Below, piece after piece: positions 8,547 to 17,994 of a stretch of 64,000 bases of DNA. Position numbers and translations under genes: made by a program. Numbering within the stretch: the first letter of the stretch is position 1; each line of letters starts with the position of its first letter. Source of the stretch: Aliidiomarina sanyensis. Lineage in GTDB: Bacteria; Pseudomonadota; Gammaproteobacteria; Enterobacterales; Alteromonadaceae. The notes under the pieces are model-generated. The model searched no databases. It was not told the origin of the DNA and was given only the letters and a program-made list of their open reading frames with translations. The stretch lies in assembly GCF_003987175.1 (NCBI RefSeq), contig NZ_PIPM01000004.1:113651-177650 (forward strand), read 5' to 3'.

Positions 8547-10604
8547 ATGTTTTTGCGACTCGCCTATTCATCTCGTGCTCGCTCCGCTTGGCGCAATCTC
8601 AGTGCTTTGGTTTTGCTTTCCGCGATTCTTGCCCCAAGTGCGCTCGCACAAGCTATAACGCCGCAGGAAATTGAACGAAGAATTCAAGGTCTGGAATGGA
8701 CTGAAATGCGTGCCGCGGATCGGGAATGGTTGGCGCGTGCCGTAGATTCCCTCGATGCTGTTCAATACTTTCATTTATTTGCACGAACCAAGGGATTCTT
8801 GCTCTACGCCGATGCGAAAGATGGCGCAGATCGTACCGATGTTCTGAATCGACTCAGTGAGCTGCAAATTCTTTCGGAGGCGAATAATGATCTCAATGCG
8901 CTGACCGGGCTTATTGCCATTGAAGCGGAGATTTATCTTTACTACGAAGAGATCGAACGCAGTCTTGGGTTAATTCCTGCACTTCACTCCATGATGGAAC
9001 AAGCATCGCGCCCCCGCGTCCTCTACGAAGCAAACCACACCATCGCTCGGATTTTACAACGAGAGGGGCGTTTACAAGAAGCGCTTGAGCATCTCCTTGC
9101 TGCCCAACTCCAACTCACGCACCTCGATACGGAGTACACGCCACGGCATCGACAATCTCTAAACATCCAGATCGCCCGTATTCAGCTGTCCCTCAGCAAT
9201 TACACAGCGGCATCTATTCTATTAGACAACACCATTGATGAATCCAATCGCCTGGGCCTAACAGAGCGTCTTCCTGAGCTTTGGTTGATGCGTGGATATG
9301 CGCAGCAATACCTCGAAGGCCCCTCCAACGCCGTGGTCGAAATCTTCTTACGGGCCGCAGAGACCGCAGAGCAAGAAGGAATCCCACGGGTGCACATGCT
9401 CGGCTACAACAATGCAGGAGCAGCACTTCTGCACCTCCAACGTTTTGAAGAAGCACTTGAATACCTGCGCCTCGGAATTGAAATTGCGGAAGCAATTGGC
9501 AATGTAAATGAACGCTCTGTGATGGAATTCAATGTCGGCTATATCGAGGTCATGCGCGGAAATCATGCAGCGGGCATTGAAAAGATGCGAGCTGCCGGCG
9601 ATGTTTTCCGCAGTTTCGCGAGTCCGTATCAAGTTGTAATTTTCTTGGGTCACATGGCACACGCATTTGAACTGGCAGGCATGTATCAAGAACAAGCAGG
9701 CGCACTAAAAGAACAACTTGAGCTACGTGAGATCCAATTCACATCGGAGCGTGATCGTGTTTTTAGCGAGTTGCAAATTCAGTATGAGGCGCAAGAGAAG
9801 TCACTACAGATTCAACTACTCGAACAAGAATCTGCGTTACAGCAACAAGACATAGAAAACCGGAAACGCAACCAATTATTCACAGTGATTGTGGTCAGTC
9901 TCTTAATTGCAATCATCGCACTGATGGCTTTCATTTTTACCCGGATGCGCCGATTAAACGGGTTGTTAAATCAAGCCAATCACGATCTCAAACTACAAAG
10001 CTTACAGGACCCGCTCACCGGCTTGTGGAACCGGCGTGCGGTCAATGAGCGGATCCGCACCCTGAAATCCACACCAAAAAGAAAAGCGAATTACGCACTT
10101 TTCTTGCTCGACATCGATCACTTCAAACAAATTAACGATAAGTATGGGCATGATGCGGGTGACGTGGTCTTGCGGGAAGTTTCTCGTCGACTCAGTCAAC
10201 TAAGCCATCATAATGACCTCGTGGCGCGCTGGGGCGGAGAAGAGTTCTTGATCTTGATTGAAAATCCAAATGTCGATGGTCTGCCGGCCCTTGCGCGCCG
10301 AATTCTCGACAGTGTGAGTATCGATCCCATTCGTTGCGAAGGGCGCCTTATTCGGGTCACACTCAGCGGGGGTTACCTCTACTCACAAACTCCAGTCACT
10401 CGGAATAAAGGCCTTAAGTTTGACGACATGCTACGGATTGTCGATATCTTGCTCTACATGAGTAAGCATCAGGGACGAAACCAAATTACCGGATTAAAGT
10501 CTTTGGTCATCAAACAAACCGTGCAGGAAAAAGAGGCCTATCGTGAACTACTCCAAAGCGCCGCAGCCGACACTATGGTGATTCCAGGTCCGCGTAAGCG
10601 TTAG
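8547..10604 (+). CDS. TPR-repeat membrane diguanylate cyclase (GGDEF)
   Basis: A 685-residue protein: signal peptide (ending ALA before residue 36), a long helical region with TPR-like repeats (about 60-400) predicted in the periplasm, a coiled coil rich in Q and E, a membrane helix (about 444-466) and a cytoplasmic GGDEF domain. The active-site motif is RWGGEEF near residue 562, so it should make cyclic di-GMP from two GTP. The inhibitory RxxD site upstream of GGEEF reads HHND, so product inhibition at this site is probably lost. It is a paralogue of the gene at 33698, which keeps the site. AAGGA precedes the ATG. The TPR part presumably senses a periplasmic protein or peptide signal. Confidence 0.9.
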   Translation: MFLRLAYSSRARSAWRNLSALVLLSAILAPSALAQAITPQEIERRIQGLEWTEMRAADREWLARAVDSLDAVQYFHLFARTKGFLLYADAKDGADRTDVLNRLSELQILSEANNDLNALTGLIAIEAEIYLYYEEIERSLGLIPALHSMMEQASRPRVLYEANHTIARILQREGRLQEALEHLLAAQLQLTHLDTEYTPRHRQSLNIQIARIQLSLSNYTAASILLDNTIDESNRLGLTERLPELWLMRGYAQQYLEGPSNAVVEIFLRAAETAEQEGIPRVHMLGYNNAGAALLHLQRFEEALEYLRLGIEIAEAIGNVNERSVMEFNVGYIEVMRGNHAAGIEKMRAAGDVFRSFASPYQVVIFLGHMAHAFELAGMYQEQAGALKEQLELREIQFTSERDRVFSELQIQYEAQEKSLQIQLLEQESALQQQDIENRKRNQLFTVIVVSLLIAIIALMAFIFTRMRRLNGLLNQANHDLKLQSLQDPLTGLWNRRAVNERIRTLKSTPKRKANYALFLLDIDHFKQINDKYGHDAGDVVLREVSRRLSQLSHHNDLVARWGGEEFLILIENPNVDGLPALARRILDSVSIDPIRCEGRLIRVTLSGGYLYSQTPVTRNKGLKFDDMLRIVDILLYMSKHQGRNQITGLKSLVIKQTVQEKEAYRELLQSAAADTMVIPGPRKR

Positions 10605-10605
10605 G

Positions 10606-11403
10606 TTAAGCGGATCGGACTATGGTGCGACCAATCTGACGATACCAACGGACGCCTGCCCATATTGATCCCAAAATGTAGGGGATCCCGCCGAGCACCC
10701 ACATAATGAGACCGGCAAGCTGCTGGTCTGCAAGGTCTCGTGATTCACCATAGAAAGGCTCCGCACCAAAGGTTAACAACGCGCCCAAGAATCCTGTATG
10801 CATTAAGGTGAAGAGCAATGCTAAAAACGCAAAAGCAGACTTCTCTCGATTGGCATACAAGCAAGCCCACCAAAACCATATCGCCGTGATCAAGAAACAA
10901 AAGTGTTCAAATACGTGCACCCACGGATTCTCAATTGCCAGCATATAAAAGGTTGGAATGTGCCAGAACCAAATCATAAATCCATGCAAGTAGGCACAAA
11001 GCATGGGGAAGCGGGTAATTTTGAATGCTGCATGCCAGAACGTGCGTAACCATTGCCCTCCAACCGCGTAAATTTGCGGTAGAGGTTTCGCAATCGCGAA
11101 TAACGGGGCAATGACCACCATGATCAGCATGTGTTGTGTCATGTGGGCGGCTGAGCTTGTTTCAGCCCAGTCATCAAGCGGTCCGAGCATGGTAATAAAC
11201 GTAATCACTGCGGTGCCATGGAATAACCAAAATGCCCCGCGTTTGACGGGTGTCCGTCGGCTACCCCACAGATAAAGCCCCCAAAAAATCAGCAGCAAGA
11301 ACGCAGAGAGCAGCGCGGCGACTTGGTCTTGCCCGCCACTGGTAAACGGATTGTGCGCCAGTGCCGGTAACGGCAGCAAACCGAACAGCAGTAACCAACG
11401 CAT
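10606..11403 (-). CDS. ctaG: Cytochrome c oxidase assembly factor CtaG (caa3 type)
   Basis: A 265-residue membrane protein of the Caa3-type CtaG family, which helps assemble the copper centres of haem-copper oxidases. It begins with a cleavable-looking signal (MRWLLLFGLLPLPALAHNPF) and has about seven further hydrophobic segments with conserved histidines, including AHMTQHMLIM. I chose the ATG at 11403, four bases after the upstream stop codon; the frame stays open further up but would overlap the oxidase gene. Last gene of the ctaC-ctaDE-ctaG operon; its stop almost touches the stop of the convergent TPR-GGDEF gene. Confidence 0.85.
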   Translation of the reverse strand: MRWLLLFGLLPLPALAHNPFTSGGQDQVAALLSAFLLLIFWGLYLWGSRRTPVKRGAFWLFHGTAVITFITMLGPLDDWAETSSAAHMTQHMLIMVVIAPLFAIAKPLPQIYAVGGQWLRTFWHAAFKITRFPMLCAYLHGFMIWFWHIPTFYMLAIENPWVHVFEHFCFLITAIWFWWACLYANREKSAFAFLALLFTLMHTGFLGALLTFGAEPFYGESRDLADQQLAGLIMWVLGGIPYILGSIWAGVRWYRQIGRTIVRSA

Positions 11404-11407
11404 GAAA

Positions 11408-13903
11408 TTAGCCCCACACCATGGGTAAGCCAATGAACACCGCGACACTACTCCAGAAAACGCCAAGAGTGTAAGTCCACCAAGGGCGAAGCACGATAGG
11501 CTCGTAAGGGAATGCACTACCGACGTACCCCAAACGCACGCGCATGGCTTGCATCAGAGTCAAAATTGCGCCCAATCCACAGTGAAAAATCAGATAGGCG
11601 AGCATCACAAACAAGACCGCATCATGGGCACTTTCTTGTAACTCAAGGGGTGCCAGTGCAGTGACCGTCACAAGCAACGCAGTTTGCACCAAGCCCACAA
11701 AGCCGATCAGCCAGAAATTCCGCTCGAGGCCATCGTCGTAGCTTTGCTTTAATAGACGGACCTGCAGGTGATAAAAGAACACCATGGCACTGAGCAACAC
11801 CCCCGAGAACAACAAAATAGGTACATTCAATGGACTGGTATCCGGCATCGACCAATTGGGGGCCACCAACCACAAATAAAGCCACCCAAATAATAGCGAC
11901 AAATACAATGCACCGTTCGCCATGAGGGTCACGATCATTCCCCACAAGCCTGGGCCATCGAAGGTGCGCGAATGCAGTGGCAATTCGGGATGATCGTAGG
12001 GCGTTGGAGGCGCCATTTTGGGGTGTGCCCCGTTCTCCCAACTCCAACGCAATAAGAACACCGCCGCCAATACACAGCCCACAATCGCGAGCGGATAGAA
12101 TCGAATCAATAAACTAACGCAGACGAGCGCCAAAGCGAGGGAACCCAGTAACGGCCACCAGGAATGTGTCGGAATATGGAAAATCGATACTAATTTGCCG
12201 CTAATGGCTTCCGTTCCGAGAAGTTCGCGCCGTCCATGCCGGATTTCTGTGAGGGCATGTTTACCTTCAGGGATTGAGCGCAGCAAGCTCGGATCATCCC
12301 ACAAAGGGTGACGTGAGCTCACTTCAGGGAGCGATGCAAAATTATACGACCGTGGCGGTGTGCCGGTGGCCCATTCGAGTGTATCCGCATGCCACGGATT
12401 CGACTCTGCATTCTTACCAAACTTAAAGTGCAACAGAATGTCGAGGAGGACCAAACCAAAACCTAACGTCATGATAAAGCCACCCACCGATGAGAGCAGG
12501 TTTAGCCCATCCCAACCAAGGCCTGCCTCGTAGGTGAAAACACGCCGAGGCATGCCGAGCAAACCCGTCAAATGCATCATCAAGAAGGTGGTGTTCATGC
12601 CAATGAAGGTCATCCAAAAACCCCAGCGGCCCAAGCGTAACGAAGGCATGCGACCTGAGAAGTGCGGCAACCAATAATAAAGCCCGGCAATCAAGGGGTA
12701 CACCATGCCCCCAATCAACACATAATGGAGATGTGCCACCACAAAGTGTGTGTCATGGACCTGCCAGTTAAACGGCACAAGCGCCAGCATCACCCCAGTT
12801 AAACCGCCGCAGACAAAAACAATCAGAAAACCGAACACCCATAACATGGGGAGGTTATAGCTCGGCCGGCCAACCCACAAGGTTGCCAGCCAGGCAAAGA
12901 TTTGAATGGCCGTTGGAATGGCAACTAACATGGTTGCTATGGAGAAGAATGCTTGCGCTAACGCCGGGATCCCCACGGTAAACATGTGGTGAACCCAAAT
13001 TCCAAAGCTAATAAACGCGGTGAGAATGATCGACAATACAATCCACTTGTAGCCGATAATCGGGCGCTTGGAGAATACCGGAATAATGGTGGTGATCACC
13101 GCCGCAGCGGGTAAGAAAATAATGTAAACCTCAGGGTGGCCGAATAGCCAAAACAAATGCTGCCATAGAATCGGGTCACCACCGCCAGCAACTTCAAAGA
13201 AAGGCATCCCAGCAGCCCGCTCTAATTCAAGGAGCACCGAGCCGAGAATCAGCGGCGGGAAACCAAACACAATCATGAGGGCCATGGCCAAGATGTACCA
13301 ACAAAAAATGGGCATCTTGCTAAGGGTCATGCCCGGTGCGCGACTTCGCAGTATGGATACGGTGAGCTCGACTCCCGCAGCCATCGCAGAGATTTCCACA
13401 AAGGTAATCCCTAACAACCAGAAATCAGACCCAGGTCCGGGCGCAAATTCTGCACTACTGAGCGGGGTATACATAAACCAGCCTGAATCCGGCGCAATGC
13501 CCAAAAACAAGCTCGACATGATGATAATCCCACCAAATAAATAGCAGTAATACCCAAGTGAACTAATGCGTGGGAAGACAAGATCGCGTGCCCCAATCAG
13601 CTTGGGAATCATGTAAATTGCCAACCCTTCCAAAATAGGAATGGCGAACAAAAACATCATCACCGTGCCATGCATGGTAAACAACTGACTGTACACATCC
13701 GCAGGGACAATGGTCTGTTCCGGCAAGGCGAGCTGTGTCCGAATGAGCATCGCCATGATGCCGCCGATCAAAAAGAAGATCCCACCGGTGACCATGAACC
13801 GACGTCCAATCGACGTGTGATTTACCGCGGCGAGCTGCCCCCAACCGGGGAGGTTGTCCCAGACTTTGGCAAATGCTTCGTGAAGTTGCCGTGCATTACT
13901 CAT
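11408..13903 (-). CDS. ctaD: Cytochrome c oxidase, fused subunits I and III
   Basis: An 831-residue fusion: subunit I (about residues 25-530), a linker, and a subunit III-like part at the C-terminus (about 640-831). Haem ligands are visible: H78 (MHGT) and H391/H393 (AHLHYV). The copper site has H256-P-E-V-Y260, with the crosslinking tyrosine, and H305-H306. The glutamate of HPEVY marks it as an A-type proton-pumping oxidase. Oddities: the K-channel lysine normally found in PTGIK is glutamine (PTAIQ, Q334), and the D-channel asparagines after FPR are serines (FPRISS), while the entrance aspartate D107 is kept. The ATG at 13903 overlaps the end of ctaC by 8 bases and has a GGGAGCGG site. The inner-membrane enzyme reduces oxygen with electrons from cytochrome c. 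Confidence 0.9.
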   Translation of the reverse strand: MSNARQLHEAFAKVWDNLPGWGQLAAVNHTSIGRRFMVTGGIFFLIGGIMAMLIRTQLALPEQTIVPADVYSQLFTMHGTVMMFLFAIPILEGLAIYMIPKLIGARDLVFPRISSLGYYCYLFGGIIIMSSLFLGIAPDSGWFMYTPLSSAEFAPGPGSDFWLLGITFVEISAMAAGVELTVSILRSRAPGMTLSKMPIFCWYILAMALMIVFGFPPLILGSVLLELERAAGMPFFEVAGGGDPILWQHLFWLFGHPEVYIIFLPAAAVITTIIPVFSKRPIIGYKWIVLSIILTAFISFGIWVHHMFTVGIPALAQAFFSIATMLVAIPTAIQIFAWLATLWVGRPSYNLPMLWVFGFLIVFVCGGLTGVMLALVPFNWQVHDTHFVVAHLHYVLIGGMVYPLIAGLYYWLPHFSGRMPSLRLGRWGFWMTFIGMNTTFLMMHLTGLLGMPRRVFTYEAGLGWDGLNLLSSVGGFIMTLGFGLVLLDILLHFKFGKNAESNPWHADTLEWATGTPPRSYNFASLPEVSSRHPLWDDPSLLRSIPEGKHALTEIRHGRRELLGTEAISGKLVSIFHIPTHSWWPLLGSLALALVCVSLLIRFYPLAIVGCVLAAVFLLRWSWENGAHPKMAPPTPYDHPELPLHSRTFDGPGLWGMIVTLMANGALYLSLLFGWLYLWLVAPNWSMPDTSPLNVPILLFSGVLLSAMVFFYHLQVRLLKQSYDDGLERNFWLIGFVGLVQTALLVTVTALAPLELQESAHDAVLFVMLAYLIFHCGLGAILTLMQAMRVRLGYVGSAFPYEPIVLRPWWTYTLGVFWSSVAVFIGLPMVWG

Positions 13904-14606
13904 GGTCCGCTCCCTGGGCTTCCAGCCATTCAGCGAAGTCTTCCTCACTCACTGCGGAAACTTCAAATTTCATGAATGCATGGGCCGTGCCACAATATTC
14001 CGCGCACAAGCCACGGTAGGTGTCGATTTCATCTGCTTGCAGTCGCAATACATTGGTTCGGCCGGGAATGGCATCAAGCTTCCCGCCCAGACGCGGCACC
14101 CAAAATGAGTGAATCACGTCCGTGCTGCTAAGGCGAAAATCAATTGGGGTTGAGACCGGAATCACGATGGTGTCGATGAGCTCGATATTATGATCGGGGT
14201 AGGTCACGCGCCAAAACCATTGATTGGCCTCCACATCAATGCGCACCACGTTCTCATCGGGATGAGGCAGCATACGATGCCCAAATGGAATACCAAATGC
14301 GAGGAGTAAGGTAATCGCAAGAACCGGCAAGCCGATCCCTCCCAACCACACCCAACGATGCAGTTTTCGTTGCGCTTGTTCTTGCGGTACATCTCGCCCA
14401 TCGCGCTGCATGGCGACCCACCAGCCCCAGCACAGCAATGCCATGACGACCACAGAGAACCAAAACATCCCCCACCACAACCACACCACCATTTGCGCTG
14501 AAGGTCCGGCTGGATCGAGCATCGAAAATGGGCCCGAACAGCCGGTGAGCAGTAACACACTGGCGAGCGGCGAAAATTTTGCTAGTCTAAGCAACAGACG
14601 TTGCAT
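13896..14606 (-). CDS. ctaC: Cytochrome c oxidase subunit II, lipoprotein
   Basis: A 236-residue protein with lipobox LLTGC, two membrane helices and a periplasmic cupredoxin domain. The binuclear CuA ligands are all present in CAEYCGTAHAFM near residues 205-216 (two Cys, Glu, His, Met). The preceding strand STDVIHSFWVP supplies the other histidine. It accepts electrons from cytochrome c and passes them to haem a. No fused cytochrome c domain follows the cupredoxin. First gene of the oxidase operon; the next gene starts inside its 3' end. No ctaB or ctaA is nearby. Confidence 0.92.
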   Translation of the reverse strand: MQRLLLRLAKFSPLASVLLLTGCSGPFSMLDPAGPSAQMVVWLWWGMFWFSVVVMALLCWGWWVAMQRDGRDVPQEQAQRKLHRWVWLGGIGLPVLAITLLLAFGIPFGHRMLPHPDENVVRIDVEANQWFWRVTYPDHNIELIDTIVIPVSTPIDFRLSSTDVIHSFWVPRLGGKLDAIPGRTNVLRLQADEIDTYRGLCAEYCGTAHAFMKFEVSAVSEEDFAEWLEAQGADHE

Positions 14607-14638
14607 TAATTCAACCCTCCTGAAATGAAGGAACCCTC

Positions 14639-15118
14639 ATGCCAACCGCCAAGATTGAAAGCCGTGCCGCCGTGTTGGGCCACCCGGTGCATCCGGCCTT
14701 GATTCACTTCCCGATTGCCGCCTTGATTATGCTGGTGGCCAGTGATCTGGCTTATGTGTTTACCCAAGATGCCTTCTGGGCGCGGGCAAGTTATTGGTTG
14801 GCTTTCATTGGTGTGATGTTTGGTGCCATTTCTGGCTTGGCCGGATCGATTGATTTGTTCACGGTCCGCAGAATAAGAAAGCTGGTGACTGCGTGGGCGC
14901 ATGGCATTTTGGCAGTGATGATGCTTTCTTTGGCGGCATGTAATTTTATGCTGCGCTGGGACGATATGGCCGCCAATATTATTCCGTGGGGACTGTATAT
15001 GAGCCTGCTGACCGCAGGATTGATCAAAATTACCGGCTTTCTGGGTGCACAGTTGGTCTATGAGTATGGCGTGGGTGTGGATATTACCGAAGCCACTCAG
15101 CGCGATGTTCGTCCCTAA
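14639..15118 (+). CDS. DUF2231 domain membrane protein
   Basis: A 159-residue protein with four predicted membrane helices. The opening GHPVHPALIHFPIA is the DUF2231 signature. Family members are small inner-membrane proteins of unknown role, sometimes near redox or haem genes. It is divergent from the oxidase operon (32 bases between starts) and convergent with a CopD-family gene. AAGGAA precedes the ATG. Confidence 0.82.
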   Translation: MPTAKIESRAAVLGHPVHPALIHFPIAALIMLVASDLAYVFTQDAFWARASYWLAFIGVMFGAISGLAGSIDLFTVRRIRKLVTAWAHGILAVMMLSLAACNFMLRWDDMAANIIPWGLYMSLLTAGLIKITGFLGAQLVYEYGVGVDITEATQRDVRP

Positions 15119-15120
15119 AT

Positions 15121-15567
15121 TTAGAGCGTCCATGGAACCCCCTCAGGCACGGCTGGCTTGGCAAGTACGATCCACAGGATGGCGACAATCAACACGGAAA
15201 GCAATGCGATAAACACATAGCTCCATGCACGAACCATGGCGTATTGCTTGCGCTCCACGCGAATGATCAAGAGCCCCAAGCTGGCATGAGCAGCCGCCAT
15301 GATCGCGACTAAGGTCAATTTAGCGAGCAGCCAGAAATCGGCACTTTGGTTGATAAGAAACACCACAGACCCGGCGGTGATACTAATGAGGGCGGCGGGT
15401 GTTGCGACATGGGTATAGACAAACCGCGCCATCGAATCGATGCCTTGGGGCGGATCACTGAAGTTATTCTCGTGACGACCAGCTCCCGCCAAAATCACAG
15501 GGACAAAATACGCGCCCGCAACCCAAATCGTGAGAAATATAATATGGAGCGAGAGCACCCAAAGCAC
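15121..15567 (-). CDS. CopD/HemJ-like small membrane protein
   Basis: A 148-residue protein with four hydrophobic helices. The start (MLWVLSLHIIFLTIWVAGAY) resembles CopD-family and HemJ-like proteins, with the histidine of helix 1 and another in the second helix (THVATPAAL) that could hold copper or haem. The GTG at 15567 has GAGGTG upstream. It sits two bases from the stop of the DUF2231 gene on the other strand, and the oxidase operon is close by, so a role around haem or copper is plausible but not shown. Confidence 0.65.
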   Translation of the reverse strand: MLWVLSLHIIFLTIWVAGAYFVPVILAGAGRHENNFSDPPQGIDSMARFVYTHVATPAALISITAGSVVFLINQSADFWLLAKLTLVAIMAAAHASLGLLIIRVERKQYAMVRAWSYVFIALLSVLIVAILWIVLAKPAVPEGVPWTL

Positions 15568-15729
15568 GCTATGTCACCTCAATTGGTCGATGATGTTGTT
15601 GTAATATTATGTTTTATTTAAAAAAGTCTGGCTCATATTCTCACTTTTGCAAGTTTTTCTGCCTGTTTCTTAAGCGCTCAACACCCACCCTTTCCTTATT
15701 TTTTTCGTGCAATTTTCGCTCCGCTCGAA

Positions 15730-15749
15730 TACTGTATGCATAGACAGTG
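15730..15749 (+). promoter_or_regulatory. LexA (SOS) box
   Basis: TACTGTATGCATAGACAGTG fits the gammaproteobacterial LexA consensus CTGT-N8-ACAG exactly, including the flanking TA and most of the alternating AT core. It lies 24 bases before the GTG start of the FAN1-DnaQ gene, in the position of a promoter operator, and predicts DNA-damage induction of that gene. Confidence 0.85.
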
Positions 15750-15773
15750 TTTTATTGTTTTGGAGTCGATGCG

Positions 15774-17981
15774 GTGAGCCACACACGGGAGTTGCCCCCC
15801 AAATATTATCGGGATCATTTCCTTGAGTTTTTAAGCTATATCCAGGATATCTGCGGACACTTGCTCGATGACAGCGATCAGCAATTCCTCTCGATCGTAA
15901 ACGCGCTCAATGACGATGCACTCTGTTTATTTGTTCGGCTAGTGAACCGGAAGGCTGATTTTGTTAACGTCGCGCGGCTCCAGTACCACGAGATTGAAGA
16001 TCTGCCGGGGGCGTTGACACAGCTACATGCCCATGAGCTAGTGCAAGGTGTTAAGCCCGAGCGGCTATCCTCCGAGAACTGGATAGAGCTCCTCAATACG
16101 CTGACCAAACCTGAGCTCATGACCCTCGCCCGAGCCCTACCGCTCGATACGCCCCCACCCCCAGTAAGTGCGCAAAAGGCGCGTTGGGTCGAGTGGCTGC
16201 GTCCCCTTCAAGCTGACGTTTCATCAGATCACGGGGTCCTTGAGAATTATGTTCAAGAATGCGAACCCGCCTTCCTTCAATATTTTAAATATCTGTTCTT
16301 CGGTAATCTGCGCGGAACGCTAAATCAATTTTCAATGCGTGACTTAGGACTGCTGCGAACACGCGATGAATTTGTTCCCGATGAGGGCGGAAGTGCACGT
16401 TTTGATACGCTTGGTGAGGCCAAATCTGCATTTTTCTATGCGGAAAAACTGAACTGGCTCAAGCGCGCTGTCCACTCCATCGAGCAACTCAAATACCAAG
16501 CTGATATGGCAGCAAACTGGCCTGAACCCTCTGGACCCGTCGCGCGCGATCTCCATGGCAAGTGGTGCTATGAGCTCGGTCGGAAACTGCTCGAAGATGA
16601 CGAAGCGACCGCGTTAAGGCTGTTACATCAAAGCAGCGATCCGCGCGCCACCGAAAAATACATTCGCGTCCGCTACCTAGCGGGCTGCAAAGAAGAAGTG
16701 GAGGGTATCCTACAGAACATCATTGAAAATCCAGAGAGTGAACACTTACTTTTATTCGCGCAGGATTTTCTCGAGAGAAAATATCAACAAAAACGCACAA
16801 GCCTTTTAACGGATATGCTTCGGGATGCTCCGGCCCCTCTCCCATTGGATGAAGCTTACCGAGATCGCGCTGAAGCTGGCGTTAAAGCCTTTCTGCAGCG
16901 CAAGGGATCAACGGCATGGCATACGGAAAACCGGGTATGGCTGTGCCTGTTTGGGCTGACCTTTTGGGAAGAGCTATTTGGGGCGGATCATGGACTATGC
17001 ACACCGTTTGATCGCCGACCGACAATATTGACGCACAACCAGTTCTACACGCAGTCAAAAACAGCAATCGAATCGCGCTTATCGTCACTGGCCGGACCGC
17101 AGACGTCACCCGCTAACTGGATCGCTCATATTCGAAAAGTCGCGACCCGAGCCTATGGAAAGCCGAATGGGATTTTTCGCTGGCACCCAGCGCTCCTTGA
17201 TATTCTTACCACCCTTATCGCGCACAGTTCTCTTGAGTCACTCGCCCAGCTTATGCGTGACATGGCGCAAGACTTCAATGGTCGCAATGATGGCTATCCC
17301 GATTTAATGGTTCTTGAAAGCGAAAGGCTGCGTTTTGAAGAAGTGAAAGCACCGGGGGATGTCCTCCGCCGCAACCAATTAGCGCGGATACGCCGCCTGC
17401 GTGAACTCGGTTTCGAGGTCCTGATTCGACGGGTCGAATGGCAACTCGATCCGAATCAGCCCTATGTGGTGGTCGACGTTGAAACCACCGGAGGCGGTCA
17501 GTCCTATCATCGCGTCATTGAGATTGGGATGGTAAAAGTAGTGGGTGGTGAAATTGTCGATAACTGGCAATCACTCATTCATCCGGAGCGCCATATCCCT
17601 CGGCACATCACCGAGCTGACCGGCATTAGCAATGATATGGTAGCGAACGCGCCTACATTTGCAGAGAAAAGCGACGAAATTCTGGCATTTCTACAAGATG
17701 CGATTTTTGTCGCCCACAATGTGAATTTTGATTATGGATTCTTTAAGCGGGAGTTTGAAAGGGTGGGAACGTTTTTCCGCCTCCCGAAACTATGCACTGT
17801 CCGCTTGGCACGCGCAGCATTTCCGGGGCTTCCGTCCTACTCCTTGGGAAAACTCTGCCAATCATTAGATATCCGCCTCGAGAGTCATCATCGTGCACTC
17901 GATGATGCACAAGCGGCCGCAGAGATTCTGCGGCTAGTACAGGAACCAGTTTTCCGGCATACTGGTCCAATCAGTGAATAA
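15774..17981 (+). CDS. FAN1-like VRR-NUC nuclease fused to a DnaQ-type 3'-5' exonuclease
   Basis: A 735-residue fusion. The first 560 residues look like a bacterial FAN1: a helical DNA-binding part and a C-terminal VRR-NUC domain with PD-(D/E)xK residues (PDLMV at about 504, EVKAPGD at about 522, then a conserved Q). FAN1 cuts branched and crosslinked DNA. Residues 562-730 form a DEDDh exonuclease with all three motifs: DVETTG, HNVNFDYGF and HRALDDA. I prefer the GTG at 15774 because TTGGAG precedes it; an earlier in-frame GTG lies inside the LexA box. The SOS box and the domains point to repair of crosslinks or collapsed forks, one protein nicking and resecting. The fusion order is not one I know well. 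Confidence 0.85.
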   Translation: MSHTRELPPKYYRDHFLEFLSYIQDICGHLLDDSDQQFLSIVNALNDDALCLFVRLVNRKADFVNVARLQYHEIEDLPGALTQLHAHELVQGVKPERLSSENWIELLNTLTKPELMTLARALPLDTPPPPVSAQKARWVEWLRPLQADVSSDHGVLENYVQECEPAFLQYFKYLFFGNLRGTLNQFSMRDLGLLRTRDEFVPDEGGSARFDTLGEAKSAFFYAEKLNWLKRAVHSIEQLKYQADMAANWPEPSGPVARDLHGKWCYELGRKLLEDDEATALRLLHQSSDPRATEKYIRVRYLAGCKEEVEGILQNIIENPESEHLLLFAQDFLERKYQQKRTSLLTDMLRDAPAPLPLDEAYRDRAEAGVKAFLQRKGSTAWHTENRVWLCLFGLTFWEELFGADHGLCTPFDRRPTILTHNQFYTQSKTAIESRLSSLAGPQTSPANWIAHIRKVATRAYGKPNGIFRWHPALLDILTTLIAHSSLESLAQLMRDMAQDFNGRNDGYPDLMVLESERLRFEEVKAPGDVLRRNQLARIRRLRELGFEVLIRRVEWQLDPNQPYVVVDVETTGGGQSYHRVIEIGMVKVVGGEIVDNWQSLIHPERHIPRHITELTGISNDMVANAPTFAEKSDEILAFLQDAIFVAHNVNFDYGFFKREFERVGTFFRLPKLCTVRLARAAFPGLPSYSLGKLCQSLDIRLESHHRALDDAQAAAEILRLVQEPVFRHTGPISE

Positions 17982-17994
17982 CAAGGCAAGATGA

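Noticed and set aside
14606..15133. 175-codon minus-strand frame over the DUF2231 gene
   Set aside because: Histidine/glutamine-rich translation typical of an antisense frame; the plus-strand gene has a family signature.
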